A DNA stretch of 64,000 bases from Dyadobacter flavalbus (lineage in GTDB: Bacteria > Bacteroidota > Bacteroidia > Cytophagales > Spirosomataceae), in contig NZ_VBSN01000069.1 in NCBI RefSeq assembly GCF_006149045.1, positions 62,001 to 126,000 of the forward strand, in the 5' to 3' direction. A model generated the notes under the pieces. That model made no database searches. It was not told the DNA's origin and was given only the letters and a program-made list of their open reading frames with translations. Position 1 is the first letter of the stretch; every line of letters starts with the position of its first letter. Both the position numbers and the translations under genes were made by a program. Below, piece after piece: positions 49,409 through 58,725 of the stretch.

Positions 49409-50596
49409 TCAGCTCAGCTGGCCGAGGGCGCCTACAAATGCTTTCATTTCGTCCATGGTTCCAATACTTACACGGCACCAAGGTTTGTTCTGAATGTCGA
49501 ATGACCTTACAGAAATACCTTTTGCAGTCATCTTCGTCAGCAGTTCCTTGCCGGGCATGCTGATCGGGAACAGTACGAAATTCGTGTAGGACGGAATGTA
49601 TTTGTATCCCATTTTATCCAGATTCTCGTACAGGTAGGTTTTGGCTTCGTGGTTCAGCTTGCGTGTATTTCCCTGAAAATCCTTATCGTCCAGACTGGCA
49701 GAAGCTGCAAAAATGGAAGTATAGGAAATTCCCATTCCGCCGCGCGTGATTTTATTGATCTGTTCCAGGAACGAAGGCAGTGCAGCCATGTAACCGACAC
49801 GGATACCGGCCATTCCCATGATTTTGGAGAACGTACGGGCCACGATTACATTTTTCTTCTGCGAAAGCAAAGAAACCATACTTTGCGTGTCGGCACCAAC
49901 AGCAAGTTCGATATATGCTTCATCCACAAATACAGGCACTTTCTCGGAAACGCGTGAACAGAAATCCAGCAGATCCTGTCCTTTTGTGATGGCTCCGGTC
50001 GGATTGTTCGGGTTGCAGACGTAAACCAGTTTGGTATCTTTGTCAACGGCCGCTTCCATGGCTTTCAGGTCATGCGACCAGTCGGCAGTACAGGGAATTG
50101 CTTTCCACGTTGCGCCTACTGATTCGGCTACTTTTATAAGCGACATATAGCAGGGATCAGCCGAAACCACGTTCCCGCCGTTCATGAACAATACAAGCGC
50201 CACTTTTTCCAGAAGATCGGATGATCCCGGGCCCATCATGATGTGGTCGGCAGGAACGCCTTCTTTCTTGGCAATTTTATCAACGAGATCATACATTTCT
50301 TTCCATGCGTAACGGTTCCCGTATTTCACAGAATCCGCAACGGCTTTCTGTGCCGACATGGGCGGTCCGTAAGGATTTTCATTGGATGACAAGCGTGCAA
50401 TGATTTTCGGAGCTTTGAAGTCAGCTGGTAAAAAATGCTCTCTTACCATTGGGCTACGGTAAATTCTGCTCTCAGGGTCAAGAGGTAAAGGTGTATTTGC
50501 GAATGCTCCCATGCTTAAATGCGGAGCCAAAGTCATACCTCCGATTGCCATTAAACCGGATTTCAACAGATTCCGACGGTCCATTTTCTGATTCAT
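49409..50596 (-). CDS. Tat-exported PLP-dependent aminotransferase (HisC-like fold)
   Basis: A 395-residue fold-type I aminotransferase. The N-terminus has a twin-arginine signal, DRRNLLKSGLMAIGG (R7-R8), and a cleavage-like FANT near 32-35. The enzyme body has SSNENPYGPP (~70-79), NPNNPTG (195-201), DEAY (225-228) and the PLP-binding Lys K258 in ARTFSKIMG, all as in histidinol-phosphate aminotransferases. If exported, it would act in the periplasm, which is unusual for a transaminase. It lies 143 nt downstream of the SusCD-lipoprotein operon on the same strand, so it may share its transcript. The substrate is unknown. Confidence 0.88.
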   Translation of the reverse strand: MNQKMDRRNLLKSGLMAIGGMTLAPHLSMGAFANTPLPLDPESRIYRSPMVREHFLPADFKAPKIIARLSSNENPYGPPMSAQKAVADSVKYGNRYAWKEMYDLVDKIAKKEGVPADHIMMGPGSSDLLEKVALVLFMNGGNVVSADPCYMSLIKVAESVGATWKAIPCTADWSHDLKAMEAAVDKDTKLVYVCNPNNPTGAITKGQDLLDFCSRVSEKVPVFVDEAYIELAVGADTQSMVSLLSQKKNVIVARTFSKIMGMAGIRVGYMAALPSFLEQINKITRGGMGISYTSIFAASASLDDKDFQGNTRKLNHEAKTYLYENLDKMGYKYIPSYTNFVLFPISMPGKELLTKMTAKGISVRSFDIQNKPWCRVSIGTMDEMKAFVGALGQLS

Positions 50597-50700
50597 TGTA
50601 TTCTTGTTTAGTAGTAAATGTGACGATAATAATAATATATTGTATAAATTGAAAAGCGCAGAATAAGATTTCTTATAACTTCCTAAATTTAAAATTATTT

Positions 50701-50726
50701 AGTCTGAAATTGTAGTATATCAGACT
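50701..50726 (-). terminator. Weak hairpin after the SusCD-associated lipoprotein
   Basis: A perfect 7-bp stem (50701-50707 with 50720-50726) lies 14 nt downstream of the lipoprotein stop. The T tract is on the plus strand (TTTCTTTG); on the minus strand the sequence after it is A/T-mixed. Confidence 0.35.
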
Positions 50727-50739
50727 TTCTTTGATAAAA

Positions 50740-51312
50740 TTAATTTTTGGTCACTGCCATTCTTGAGGTTCTTGTAAAAGCAATTCCCTTGTAAGTTCCG
50801 CTCCAAGTCAGATTGATGATATCATCTTTTCTCTGGATCCGGTTTCCTGTCAGTCCCAGTGCTGCGTAGGAGGTTTTGATGGTTACAACGCCGTTTGCAT
50901 CCGAAGAAACTTCACCAAGCTGGCCGCTTGCTTTAAATGTTTCCGGGTTGAAAGTGTATGTGGCGCCATTGTATTTCAGCGTTTCGGTTTTCACCACTTT
51001 GGTAAGGTCATAGCTTATTTTGATGGCAAGATTGGAAACCGGAATGGAGTCGATGCCTTTGGTATGATCCAGAATGTTCGTTTTGTCCAGTTCAAATAAT
51101 CTGGAAGTCAGCGTAAGTTCTTTCATGGAACTGTCGTAGGAAACGGAAGGCGTGCTTGCAAGGGGCGCACCAAATGCGGCACCGACAATATCCACCAGTA
51201 CCGGCGCTACATCCCTGTCCAGAAACGGGTCTTCTTCCTTACACGACGTGATGCCGCCGGTTACTGCCATAGCGAGGCAAATGGTTGCAAAGTATGTTTT
51301 GATATTTTTCAT
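50740..51312 (-). CDS. Lipoprotein of a SusCD operon, unknown function
   Basis: A 190-residue lipoprotein with lipobox Cys C24 (GITSC) followed by an acidic KEED, as in surface-exposed lipoproteins of Bacteroidota. The mature part is beta-rich, with LTLTSRLFELDKTNILDHTKGIDSIPVSNLAIKISYDLT and ending INLTWSGTYKGIAFTRTSRMAV; I recognise no named domain. Being the third gene of a susC-susD operon, it probably binds the same ligand at the cell surface (inferred). Confidence 0.75.
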   Translation of the reverse strand: MKNIKTYFATICLAMAVTGGITSCKEEDPFLDRDVAPVLVDIVGAAFGAPLASTPSVSYDSSMKELTLTSRLFELDKTNILDHTKGIDSIPVSNLAIKISYDLTKVVKTETLKYNGATYTFNPETFKASGQLGEVSSDANGVVTIKTSYAALGLTGNRIQRKDDIINLTWSGTYKGIAFTRTSRMAVTKN

Positions 51313-51354
51313 AATGCTTAGTTCTTGATTAAGTATGGAAGAGCCTGCGGACGG

Positions 51355-52836
51355 TTATTTTTCTGCCCACCATAATTTGGTTTTCATATCATTCGGGCCG
51401 CCGTTCAGCGCTTCGCCCGCTTTTACTGCTTCGGCGTTCAGTGAATATTCGGAGTTCGGGTATGGAAAGCGTGTCGGAAGGATTCCGCCGTTTTGCAGAA
51501 CGGCACGCGGGTCCGGCAATGGGAAAACAGGAAATCCGGTTCTGCGCCATTCGATCCATGCTTCAACGCCTTGTCCGAAAAGGGATACCCATTTCTGTTC
51601 CAGTACCTTTTCACGCGTAACAGGCCCTACATTTGCAAGAAAAGTGGCCGGCGTGGTCAGTCCGTACTGGCTGAAAGATGCATTGATACCATTTTCAAAA
51701 TACGTTTTGGCAGTTCCGGCGGTGATGTCTCCGTCAAGCGCAGCCTCGGCCAGAATGAAGTTGAGTTCGGAAAAAGTCATGATCACTTCCGGTGCCTCGG
51801 CTTTGGTAAATGCGCTTCCGATTGTGGAACTGGTGGCCAGGTAAGAAGTGGCAATGGCATCCGGAAGCCCGTTCGCATGTCCCTGATAATTGCCCTGTTT
51901 GTTTGGATTGGCATAAACGGTAATCCGTGTATCACCGAGCGAGTTCATTTTGTCGGCCAGCGTTTTGCTGATATTCCAGTCGGTCCGTCCGTCCTGAAGA
52001 AGAATCTGGTTCCATTCGTTATTGCTTGGAAGTACGGCAGTTCCTTTCAGCTGCGCATTGTCATCGTTGCTGGTGAAAACAGGGAACGTAGTCGGATTGG
52101 CCAGTATTTCCTTCATAATGGCGCGCGACTCAGCCGGTTTTTTGGCAGCCTGGCGGTTTGCGAGACGCAGGCGAAGGGAGTTCGCAAACTTTTTCCATTT
52201 CAGAATATCGCCGCCGTACAGAATATCGCCGGCCACGGCAGGGCCTCCGACCGTCAGCTTTTCATTTGCCATTTTAAGGTCATTCAGCATGCCTGCATAC
52301 ACCGCCTCCATGGCATCGTACTTGGGCGTATAAATCGGTTCGTCGGCGGTTCCTTTTACGGCGTCCGTGTAAGGAATGGCACCGTACATATCGGTCAGCA
52401 ATGAGAAAACCCACGTGCGCATCACCAGTGCAACGCCTTCATAATTGGGATTCGGATTGGCCGAGCCTTCGCCGGTCAGCAGAATGATGCGCTGAAAATT
52501 GAGCTGTGAGTCGTTGTAAAAACCTTTCCAGTTATTGGCAACCAAAGCAGGTGAAACCGTGTAATCGTCGCCTTCATTGGAGTAAATGTTTCGGGTCAGG
52601 TGCTGTACGTACAATTCCGCCGCGTCGATATTGATCCGTTCGAAACGGTTGCGGTGCCCCCAGTAACGGTCGATGGCTGTTTCGATTCCGGTCGGGAGCA
52701 GGTATTGCGGTCCTATTGCCGTAGGGTTGTTAGGACTCGTGTTCATTTCATCAAAATCTTTGGTACAGCTTGTCGCAGTCAGCATTCCTGCAAGTGCCGC
52801 CATCCAGATGGTTTTGTGATTCAGTATATTTTTCAT
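51355..52836 (-). CDS. SusD/RagB family nutrient-binding lipoprotein
   Basis: A 493-residue lipoprotein (lipobox C24, TATSC). The N-terminal helical region has KDFDEMNTSPNNPTAIGPQYLLPTGIE, and further along FPVFTSNDDN and ETFSELNFILAEAAL-like MTFSELNFILAEAALDG. This is the SusD-like_2 subgroup. It is the surface lid of an outer-membrane TonB-dependent nutrient importer, paired with the SusC gene 30 nt upstream. No glycoside hydrolase accompanies the pair, so the ligand may be a peptide or other small molecule. Confidence 0.92.
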   Translation of the reverse strand: MKNILNHKTIWMAALAGMLTATSCTKDFDEMNTSPNNPTAIGPQYLLPTGIETAIDRYWGHRNRFERINIDAAELYVQHLTRNIYSNEGDDYTVSPALVANNWKGFYNDSQLNFQRIILLTGEGSANPNPNYEGVALVMRTWVFSLLTDMYGAIPYTDAVKGTADEPIYTPKYDAMEAVYAGMLNDLKMANEKLTVGGPAVAGDILYGGDILKWKKFANSLRLRLANRQAAKKPAESRAIMKEILANPTTFPVFTSNDDNAQLKGTAVLPSNNEWNQILLQDGRTDWNISKTLADKMNSLGDTRITVYANPNKQGNYQGHANGLPDAIATSYLATSSTIGSAFTKAEAPEVIMTFSELNFILAEAALDGDITAGTAKTYFENGINASFSQYGLTTPATFLANVGPVTREKVLEQKWVSLFGQGVEAWIEWRRTGFPVFPLPDPRAVLQNGGILPTRFPYPNSEYSLNAEAVKAGEALNGGPNDMKTKLWWAEK

Positions 52837-52866
52837 CTTTTAAGATCTTTTTTTGGGTTGATGTGA

Positions 52867-55800
52867 TCAGAATGACAAGGACAGGTTCATGCCGACACTG
52901 CGTGAGCTTGGAAGTTCGCCGTATCCGAAACCCTGCTGGTTTCCTCCTTTTCCATCAATTTCCGGGTCAATATGCGGTGTATTCTTGAAAATCATCCAGA
53001 CATTGCGTCCTACAAGAGAGAGTTTTGCATTTTGTATTTTGATTCTTTTGAGGAACGACGGGCTGAAATTGTAACCCAGTGATACTTCACGGAGTTTTAC
53101 AAAGCTGGCATCGAAAATAGCCGACTCATGGTAATTTCTCGGATTGCTGTAACCGTACAACTGATTGGCCGTTACGATAATGTCATTTGGAATGTAGGAT
53201 TTGCTGCCGTCAGGACTTGTAACTTCACGCACCCCTTTCCCGATTACGCCTTCTTCGCGTCCGAGTGCCGTTTCGGCATACTGGCCTGTCCAGCGGGCTG
53301 TTCCGGTTCCTTCGTCGTAAATGTCCCCGCCGATGCGTACATCAACCAGTGCGCTCAGTGTAAAACCTTTGTAGTTGAACGTATTGAGCATACCGCCGAT
53401 CCAGTCCGGCTGAATGTTGCCGAGTTTCTGGTTGGAAACCGTTACCGGAAGTCCGTTCGCGCCGTAAACAATTTGTCCGTCCGGAGATTTCTGGAAACCT
53501 ACACCGTAGAAAGTACCGTACGATTCGCCAACGCGAGCTTCTGACGACATACCTCTTTGTGTGGCAAGCGTATAGGTTGTAAGTCCTTCTGCCAGTTCAA
53601 CGACTTTGTTGCGGTTGCGGGCATAGTTAAGCGAAACATCCCAGCTGAAACCATTTGAGAATTTCAAAGGTGTTCCCGAAACGGAAATCTCGACGCCTTT
53701 ATTGGTTACTTTTCCGGCATTCAGGATGCGGTTGTTGTAGCCGCTTGCCTTGGAAATTTCCACACCCAGAATCTGGTCTTTCGTGGATTGTTCGTAGTAA
53801 GTTGCATCCACGCCCACTTTGCCTTTAAAGAAACGCAGGTCGGCCCCGAGTTCAAGACCGGTTGTAATTTCGGGCTTCAGGTTGGAATTGGCGATCTGGA
53901 TGTTTTCGGTAAATTTAGGTACTGATCCGTTCCATGAACCGCTGGCAACGAAAGTCTGTGCAAGCTGATAAGGCGTGGCGTCGTTTCCAACCTGTGCATA
54001 GCTGGCGCGGATTTTACCGAAACTCAGGACGCTGCTTTTTACATCAAACAATTCTGTGATGACGGCACTTAAAGAAGCAGAAGGGTAGAAGTAGGATCTT
54101 GCATTGGAAGGCAAAGTGCTCGACCAGTCATTTCTGGCGGTCAGATCAAGAAAAATCGCATCTTTCCACGAAAGGTTTACCGTTCCGAACAAGCTCTGCG
54201 TTTCGGATTTCTGGATCAGACTTTCAATTGTATTGGCGCTCGGAACCGAATTGCCGGCATTGTAAAGGCCATCCACAACAAGCTCGCCTACATAAAAGTA
54301 ATTTCTTTTGTAATAATTGGTCCGCTGGATTCCTCCGAACTGAACATTCAGGCCGAAGTCCGGTGAAATGTCTTTGTTGTAAGTCAGCATGAAATCCGAG
54401 TTGGTTTCTTGGCTGCGCAGTACTTCTTCGGAATAGCGGCCCGGTGTACGTACGCCGTTACGAACACGCAGGAAATTGGAAACATTCACGCGGGTATCCG
54501 TCCAGTAATCCGTTCCGCTGCGCAGCATCAGGCTCAATGAAGGCAGGATTTTGTAGTTCAGCGCAATATTTCCCAGCAAGCGGTCTTTCTCATTTCCCGA
54601 AGGCAGGTTTCTCTGGGAAAAATACGGGTTGGTAAAAAAGGTATGCTGCCAGTTTGGTGGCTCGGTATCGCCTTCGGGCTGGTTATGTACGGCGGTATAA
54701 GCTTCATAATTCCGCAGCTGATCCCAGGAAACATGGCGGTGAGACCATATGAATTCCTGTCCGCCCGCATAGCTTCTGTTGTCGGAACCGGATTTGATGT
54801 ATTCGCCGGATAAAGTAATGCTGATGTTTTTGGTAAGATTATAACCGGAATTGATCCTGAAATTGTTGCGGTGAAAGTCATTGTAATACATAATTCCTTT
54901 CTGGTCCAGACGGCTTAGTCCGAGGCGGAAATAACCTTTGTCATTGCCGCCCGAAAGGGCCACGCTGTTGGTGATCGTGCGTCCGGTCTGCCAGTATTCT
55001 TCCCAGTTGTTGGGCTGAGGAGTCAGTGGTGCAACATCGTCACCAGTCCACCACTGTCTCACCAGGCGTCCGTCCATAGGAGCTCCCCAGCTTTCGTCTG
55101 TTCCCGCTGAACCCGCGGCCGGATATCTTTCATCGTAAACTGCCCTGTATTGTGCAAGTTGTGCCGGATCGGTGATCTGTGAGCTCCATCCGTCGTTGTA
55201 CCAGGTGCGGTAACCGTTTCCGCCGCCGTAAGTATTCTGGAAATCAGGCTTGATCCAAGGGCGCTCAAACGTAATATTGGAATTGACTTCCACGCCAAGT
55301 CCTTTTGTTCCCTGTCCGTTTTTGGTTGTAATGAGTATAACGCCGTTTGCAGCGCGTGATCCGTACAATGCAGCCGCATTCGGGCCTTTCAGTACAGACA
55401 TTTCCTTGATGTTGTCCGGGTTAACTTCTGAGATACCGCCGCCATAGGTTTTGTTGGCAGTCTGTTCCATCGGCACGCCGTCTATAACGATAAGCGGCTG
55501 GTTATTTCCTGAAACGGAAGATGCGCCTCTGATCTGGATGTTGGAACCGCTTCCGGGGCCGCCATTGGATTGCACCCTTACACCCGCAATTTTACCCGAT
55601 AAAGCATTGGCCACGTTTGTGGAACGTGATTCCGTCAGTGCACTTCCTTTTACTTCCTGAACCGTGTAGCCCAATGCTTTTTTCTCGCGTTCAATCCCGA
55701 AAGCCGTTACGACTACTTCCGAAAGCTGCCGTGTGTCGGCATCCAGTTTTATATCAAATTGTGTTTGATTGCCTATAGGAATTTCCTGAATCAGAAAGCC

Positions 55801-56025
55801 GACATAGGATATTACAAGCGTGCCGTCGCCGGGAACAGAAAAGCTGAATTTCCCGTCTGCATCTGCATTGGTACCTACATTTGTCCCCTTGAAAATTACG
55901 GATGCGCCCGCAAGGCCCAGCCCGTCTTCGGACGCCGTTATTTTTCCGCTGATCTCACGCACCTGGGCATGAGCAAGCGAAGAACACAGGCAGGTCCATA
56001 CTAATAAGAGTAAAACTTTACGCAT
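52867..56025 (-). CDS. SusC/RagA family TonB-linked outer-membrane transporter
   Basis: A 1052-residue TonB-dependent channel. The signal peptide covers ~1-20 (AHA/Q), followed by the CarboxypepD_reg-like domain (REISGKITASEDGLGLAGASVIFKG). The TonB box and plug have VTAFGIEREKKALGYTVQEVKG, NVANALSGKIAGVRV and SGSNIQIRGASSVSGNNQPLIVIDGVPM, the SusC signature. The 22-strand barrel ends in SLSF. The upstream ORF reads through to 56235, but ATG 56025 restores the signal peptide. A promoter at 56431-56460 leaves a leader of about 400 nt. Confidence 0.94.
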   Translation of the reverse strand: MRKVLLLLVWTCLCSSLAHAQVREISGKITASEDGLGLAGASVIFKGTNVGTNADADGKFSFSVPGDGTLVISYVGFLIQEIPIGNQTQFDIKLDADTRQLSEVVVTAFGIEREKKALGYTVQEVKGSALTESRSTNVANALSGKIAGVRVQSNGGPGSGSNIQIRGASSVSGNNQPLIVIDGVPMEQTANKTYGGGISEVNPDNIKEMSVLKGPNAAALYGSRAANGVILITTKNGQGTKGLGVEVNSNITFERPWIKPDFQNTYGGGNGYRTWYNDGWSSQITDPAQLAQYRAVYDERYPAAGSAGTDESWGAPMDGRLVRQWWTGDDVAPLTPQPNNWEEYWQTGRTITNSVALSGGNDKGYFRLGLSRLDQKGIMYYNDFHRNNFRINSGYNLTKNISITLSGEYIKSGSDNRSYAGGQEFIWSHRHVSWDQLRNYEAYTAVHNQPEGDTEPPNWQHTFFTNPYFSQRNLPSGNEKDRLLGNIALNYKILPSLSLMLRSGTDYWTDTRVNVSNFLRVRNGVRTPGRYSEEVLRSQETNSDFMLTYNKDISPDFGLNVQFGGIQRTNYYKRNYFYVGELVVDGLYNAGNSVPSANTIESLIQKSETQSLFGTVNLSWKDAIFLDLTARNDWSSTLPSNARSYFYPSASLSAVITELFDVKSSVLSFGKIRASYAQVGNDATPYQLAQTFVASGSWNGSVPKFTENIQIANSNLKPEITTGLELGADLRFFKGKVGVDATYYEQSTKDQILGVEISKASGYNNRILNAGKVTNKGVEISVSGTPLKFSNGFSWDVSLNYARNRNKVVELAEGLTTYTLATQRGMSSEARVGESYGTFYGVGFQKSPDGQIVYGANGLPVTVSNQKLGNIQPDWIGGMLNTFNYKGFTLSALVDVRIGGDIYDEGTGTARWTGQYAETALGREEGVIGKGVREVTSPDGSKSYIPNDIIVTANQLYGYSNPRNYHESAIFDASFVKLREVSLGYNFSPSFLKRIKIQNAKLSLVGRNVWMIFKNTPHIDPEIDGKGGNQQGFGYGELPSSRSVGMNLSLSF

Positions 56026-56424
56026 TGGAAGTACGGTTAAATTGTTGTTAGGTTTGAACAGGCAAGTGAAGAAAGTTATGGCTGTGTGGTGTCCACGTTG
56101 CCGTGCGCCGCACACACTTTCGCGTGGACAGAACAACACAGCCATAAGCTTGTAAAACTGCTTTTCCGGAAAGCAATACCCTCTTAATCGAGGACAAACA
56201 ACAACATGAAAAATGTCAATGCAAATGCAGGACAACTTCTTGTCGCTTGTCCACAGTAACAGCTACTCGTATAAAAAAAATTATATTGTATTGAAGCAAA
56301 ACCGACCGGAAGGATGCAATCATGCACCTTCGGGTTATCGCTAATATTCGTTCAATACGTTCAGATATATTATTGTGCGGCTGTAATATATCTTCGGTTC
56401 AGAAGTTCAGTCATTCGTTTAATG
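56026..56424 (-). promoter_or_regulatory. Long structured leader of the susCD operon
   Basis: About 400 nt between the predicted transcription start and the susC ATG, without a convincing gene. Stable elements in minus-strand order: GTCATT/AATGAC within 56401-56430; a perfect 10-bp hairpin (56363-56372 with 56384-56393); a near-perfect hairpin at 56306-56334; GGACAA/TTGTCC (56230-56235 with 56247-56252); and a large hairpin with a 12-bp perfect outer stem (56076-56087 with 56136-56147), an 8-bp inner stem (56090-56097 with 56123-56130) and a GC-rich loop. The regulatory mechanism is unknown. Confidence 0.6.
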
Positions 56425-56430
56425 ACTTCT

Positions 56431-56460
56431 CAAATATACTGACAATGATAAAAAATGCAA
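56431..56460 (-). promoter_or_regulatory. Promoter of the susCD operon
   Basis: On the minus strand TTG (56458-56460), a 19-nt spacer and TATATTTG (56431-56438) match the Bacteroidota promoter consensus exactly. Confidence 0.75.
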
Positions 56461-56717
56461 GAGAAAAGTTTTAAAAAGTAGCAAATTTTGCAATAATAAT
56501 TGGTCATTTAAAATCAGTATAAAATATTATATTACTAATTTTATAAATTATTTGATTTTAATGGTTTTTGGGCAGGATTGAGTGTTCATAAAATATTTCT
56601 ACGTATTTAAATAAGATAATAGGCTAAATAATAGACCTTTATACGTCAAAATCGTGGATTTTCATGTAACAGGCAGTTACTACCGCCCCGAAATAATTAT
56701 ATACGTAGCTGGCACTT

Positions 56718-56767
56718 AAGTAAAAAAGCGGCAGGCTTCAATTTTGAAGCCTGCCGCTTTTTTACTT
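56718..56767 (-). terminator. Terminator of the N-carbamoylputrescine amidase gene
   Basis: A perfect 24-bp inverted repeat with a 2-nt loop (56718-56741 with 56744-56767), GC-rich in the middle and flanked by A and T runs on both sides, so it can stop transcription from either direction. Confidence 0.9.
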
Positions 56768-56793
56768 GGAAAAATTATATTGCTGCTGAAAAC

Positions 56794-57693
56794 TCAGTCG
56801 ATGTATCTTTTGAGAATCGGCCGGTAAGAGTCAATTCTCCTGTCTCTCAGAAACGGCCAGGTAGTCCGGTAATGATCCAGTTTCTGAAGGTCCAGTTCCT
56901 GCACATGCGTTACCTCTTCTTCATGCGGTGCCAGGTACAAAAGCCTTCCGTGCGGATTGGCAATGAACGAGCCGCCCCAGAACTGCTGGTCTGCTTCGCG
57001 CCCCACCCGGTTTACAGCCACAACGTACACTCCGTTGGCAACGGCATGTCCGCGCTGGATCGTCTGCCATGCGCCGTATTGTTCTTCATTGATCACCGGT
57101 TCTTTTTCATTGGTATCCCAGCCAATTGCAGTCGGATAAAACAGGATTTCTGCGCCCATCAGACTTGTAATCCTGGCCGCTTCCGGATACCATTGATCCC
57201 AGCAGATCAGCACACCGATTTTGGCAAATTTCGTTTCAAAAATCCGGTAACCGTCCGTATCCGAAACCTGATCGCCCTGTGCAGCGTCGCCGGGCGTAAA
57301 ATAGAATTTTTCGTAATAGCCGGGATCGTCCGGAATGTGCATTTTACGGTATTTTCCAAGGTATGCGCCGTCAGCATCAAGGACTGCAGTCGTATTATGG
57401 TATAATCCATGCGCTCTTTTTTCAAAAAGCGAGGCGATGATCACAACGCCAAGTTCTTTTGCAACGGAGCCAAGCGTTTCGGTTGACGGGCCCGGAATGG
57501 CTTCTGCAAGCAGGAAATTGTGATGATCTTCGACGTCACAGAAATAGAGCGATCTGAAAAGCTCCTGAAGACAAATTATTTGGGCACCTTTTGCGGCCGC
57601 GTCGCGTATCCCGGCAATGGCTTTCTGAAAGTTAGCATCAACATCCTCAGTACAACTCATTTGTACTATACCTATGTTTACCTTTTTTGTCAT
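56794..57693 (-). CDS. aguB: N-carbamoylputrescine amidase
   Basis: A 299-residue nitrilase-superfamily amidase. The E-K-C triad is visible: E44 in CLQELF, K117 in GKYRKMHIPDD and C164 in VLICWDQWYPE. MHIPDDPGYYEKFYFTPGD and the long region around WDTNEKEPV match AguB rather than other nitrilases. It hydrolyses N-carbamoylputrescine to putrescine, CO2 and ammonia. Together with the agmatine deiminase at 46199 it gives the arginine-decarboxylase-dependent route to polyamines. No Arg decarboxylase is seen in the window. Confidence 0.93.
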   Translation of the reverse strand: MTKKVNIGIVQMSCTEDVDANFQKAIAGIRDAAAKGAQIICLQELFRSLYFCDVEDHHNFLLAEAIPGPSTETLGSVAKELGVVIIASLFEKRAHGLYHNTTAVLDADGAYLGKYRKMHIPDDPGYYEKFYFTPGDAAQGDQVSDTDGYRIFETKFAKIGVLICWDQWYPEAARITSLMGAEILFYPTAIGWDTNEKEPVINEEQYGAWQTIQRGHAVANGVYVVAVNRVGREADQQFWGGSFIANPHGRLLYLAPHEEEVTHVQELDLQKLDHYRTTWPFLRDRRIDSYRPILKRYID

Positions 57694-57747
57694 GGATTAT
57701 AGTTCGTGGATTTTCTTTTTACTGTAAATTTTTTAACGTTAATTTCT

Positions 57748-58725
57748 TCACAGTAGTTCTTTGATCGGAAATTCAAATGAAATATCGTTCATGCATCTGA
57801 AGTGTTTTTGAGGGCAGGCTTTGTAACCGATTTTGGAACATGGCCGGCAGCGGAGGTTGTTGTTTTCCAGTACTTCAAAGGAGGTTTTGTACGGGTACAT
57901 GCCAAAAGCAGGAACTGTATTTCCCCAGATGGAATAAACTTTCTTTTTGAATGCCGCAGCCACATGCATCAATCCCGTATCGTGCGAAAATACGATAACG
58001 GACTTTTTGATCAGTGAAGCAGACTGATTGAAATTGTATTTTCCGCAAGCATTGAACACAAGCATGTCGCCGATTGCTGCCCTGATGGCTTCACCCGTCT
58101 CTTCATCTTCCTTTCCGCCGAGGAGTATTACCGGAAAGTTGATTTTTTGGCAGAGTTCAATCATTCTCGGCACCGGCAGTTTTTTGGTGTTATGCTGCCC
58201 GCCGATTGCATACGCTACAAAGCCTTTCCGGTGCGTTTCAGGAAGCCAGCTCAGTTCCACCTCATCTTTGTACGGAATAAAATAATCAAGCCCTTTTCCG
58301 TCATTGGTGATGCCGAAAGTTTTTACCGTTTCCAGGTATCTGTCCACAATGTGAACGTCCGGAAGGTAATTAACCTTGAAACTCGTCAAAAGCCATTTCT
58401 GTACATTAAGCTTGTCAAAGCTGAAAGACGGAACCCCCAGGGCAAGTTTGATGCGCAGGGTTCGGATGTTGGAATGAAGATCAATGATATAGTCGAACTT
58501 TTCAGCTTTCAGTGCTTTCAGGATTTCGCTGATACCGGAATTCAGGAGCCAGATCTTATCAATGTAAGGATTGTCGCGCAGCAGAAACTCGAACTTGTCT
58601 TTTGTAAAATAATGGATTTCTGCATGGCCGTGCTGTTGCTTCAGGCATCTGATGACCGGCGTAGTAAGCACAATGTCACCGATGGAAGAAAAACGCAGGA
58701 CAAGGAATTTGACGGGTTTATTCAC
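57748..58725 (-). CDS. Glycosyltransferase family 9 (heptosyltransferase-like)
   Basis: A 325-residue GT-B enzyme. The N-terminus VLRFSSIGDIVLTTPVIRCLKQQHG is the classic ADP-heptose-LPS heptosyltransferase start, and the C-terminal half has VVILLGGKEDEETG-like VILLGGKEDE and SHDTGLMHVAAAFKKKVYSIWG. Such enzymes extend the LPS inner core. It starts with GTG 58725 and overlaps the end of the upstream acyltransferase by 8 nt, so the two are one transcript with an LPS role. Confidence 0.9.
   Translation of the reverse strand: MNKPVKFLVLRFSSIGDIVLTTPVIRCLKQQHGHAEIHYFTKDKFEFLLRDNPYIDKIWLLNSGISEILKALKAEKFDYIIDLHSNIRTLRIKLALGVPSFSFDKLNVQKWLLTSFKVNYLPDVHIVDRYLETVKTFGITNDGKGLDYFIPYKDEVELSWLPETHRKGFVAYAIGGQHNTKKLPVPRMIELCQKINFPVILLGGKEDEETGEAIRAAIGDMLVFNACGKYNFNQSASLIKKSVIVFSHDTGLMHVAAAFKKKVYSIWGNTVPAFGMYPYKTSFEVLENNNLRCRPCSKIGYKACPQKHFRCMNDISFEFPIKELL

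Noticed and set aside
56026..56235. N-terminal extension of SusC to 56235
   Set aside because: The extra 70 residues have no signal peptide and precede a textbook signal peptide at 56025; the stretch forms RNA hairpins instead.
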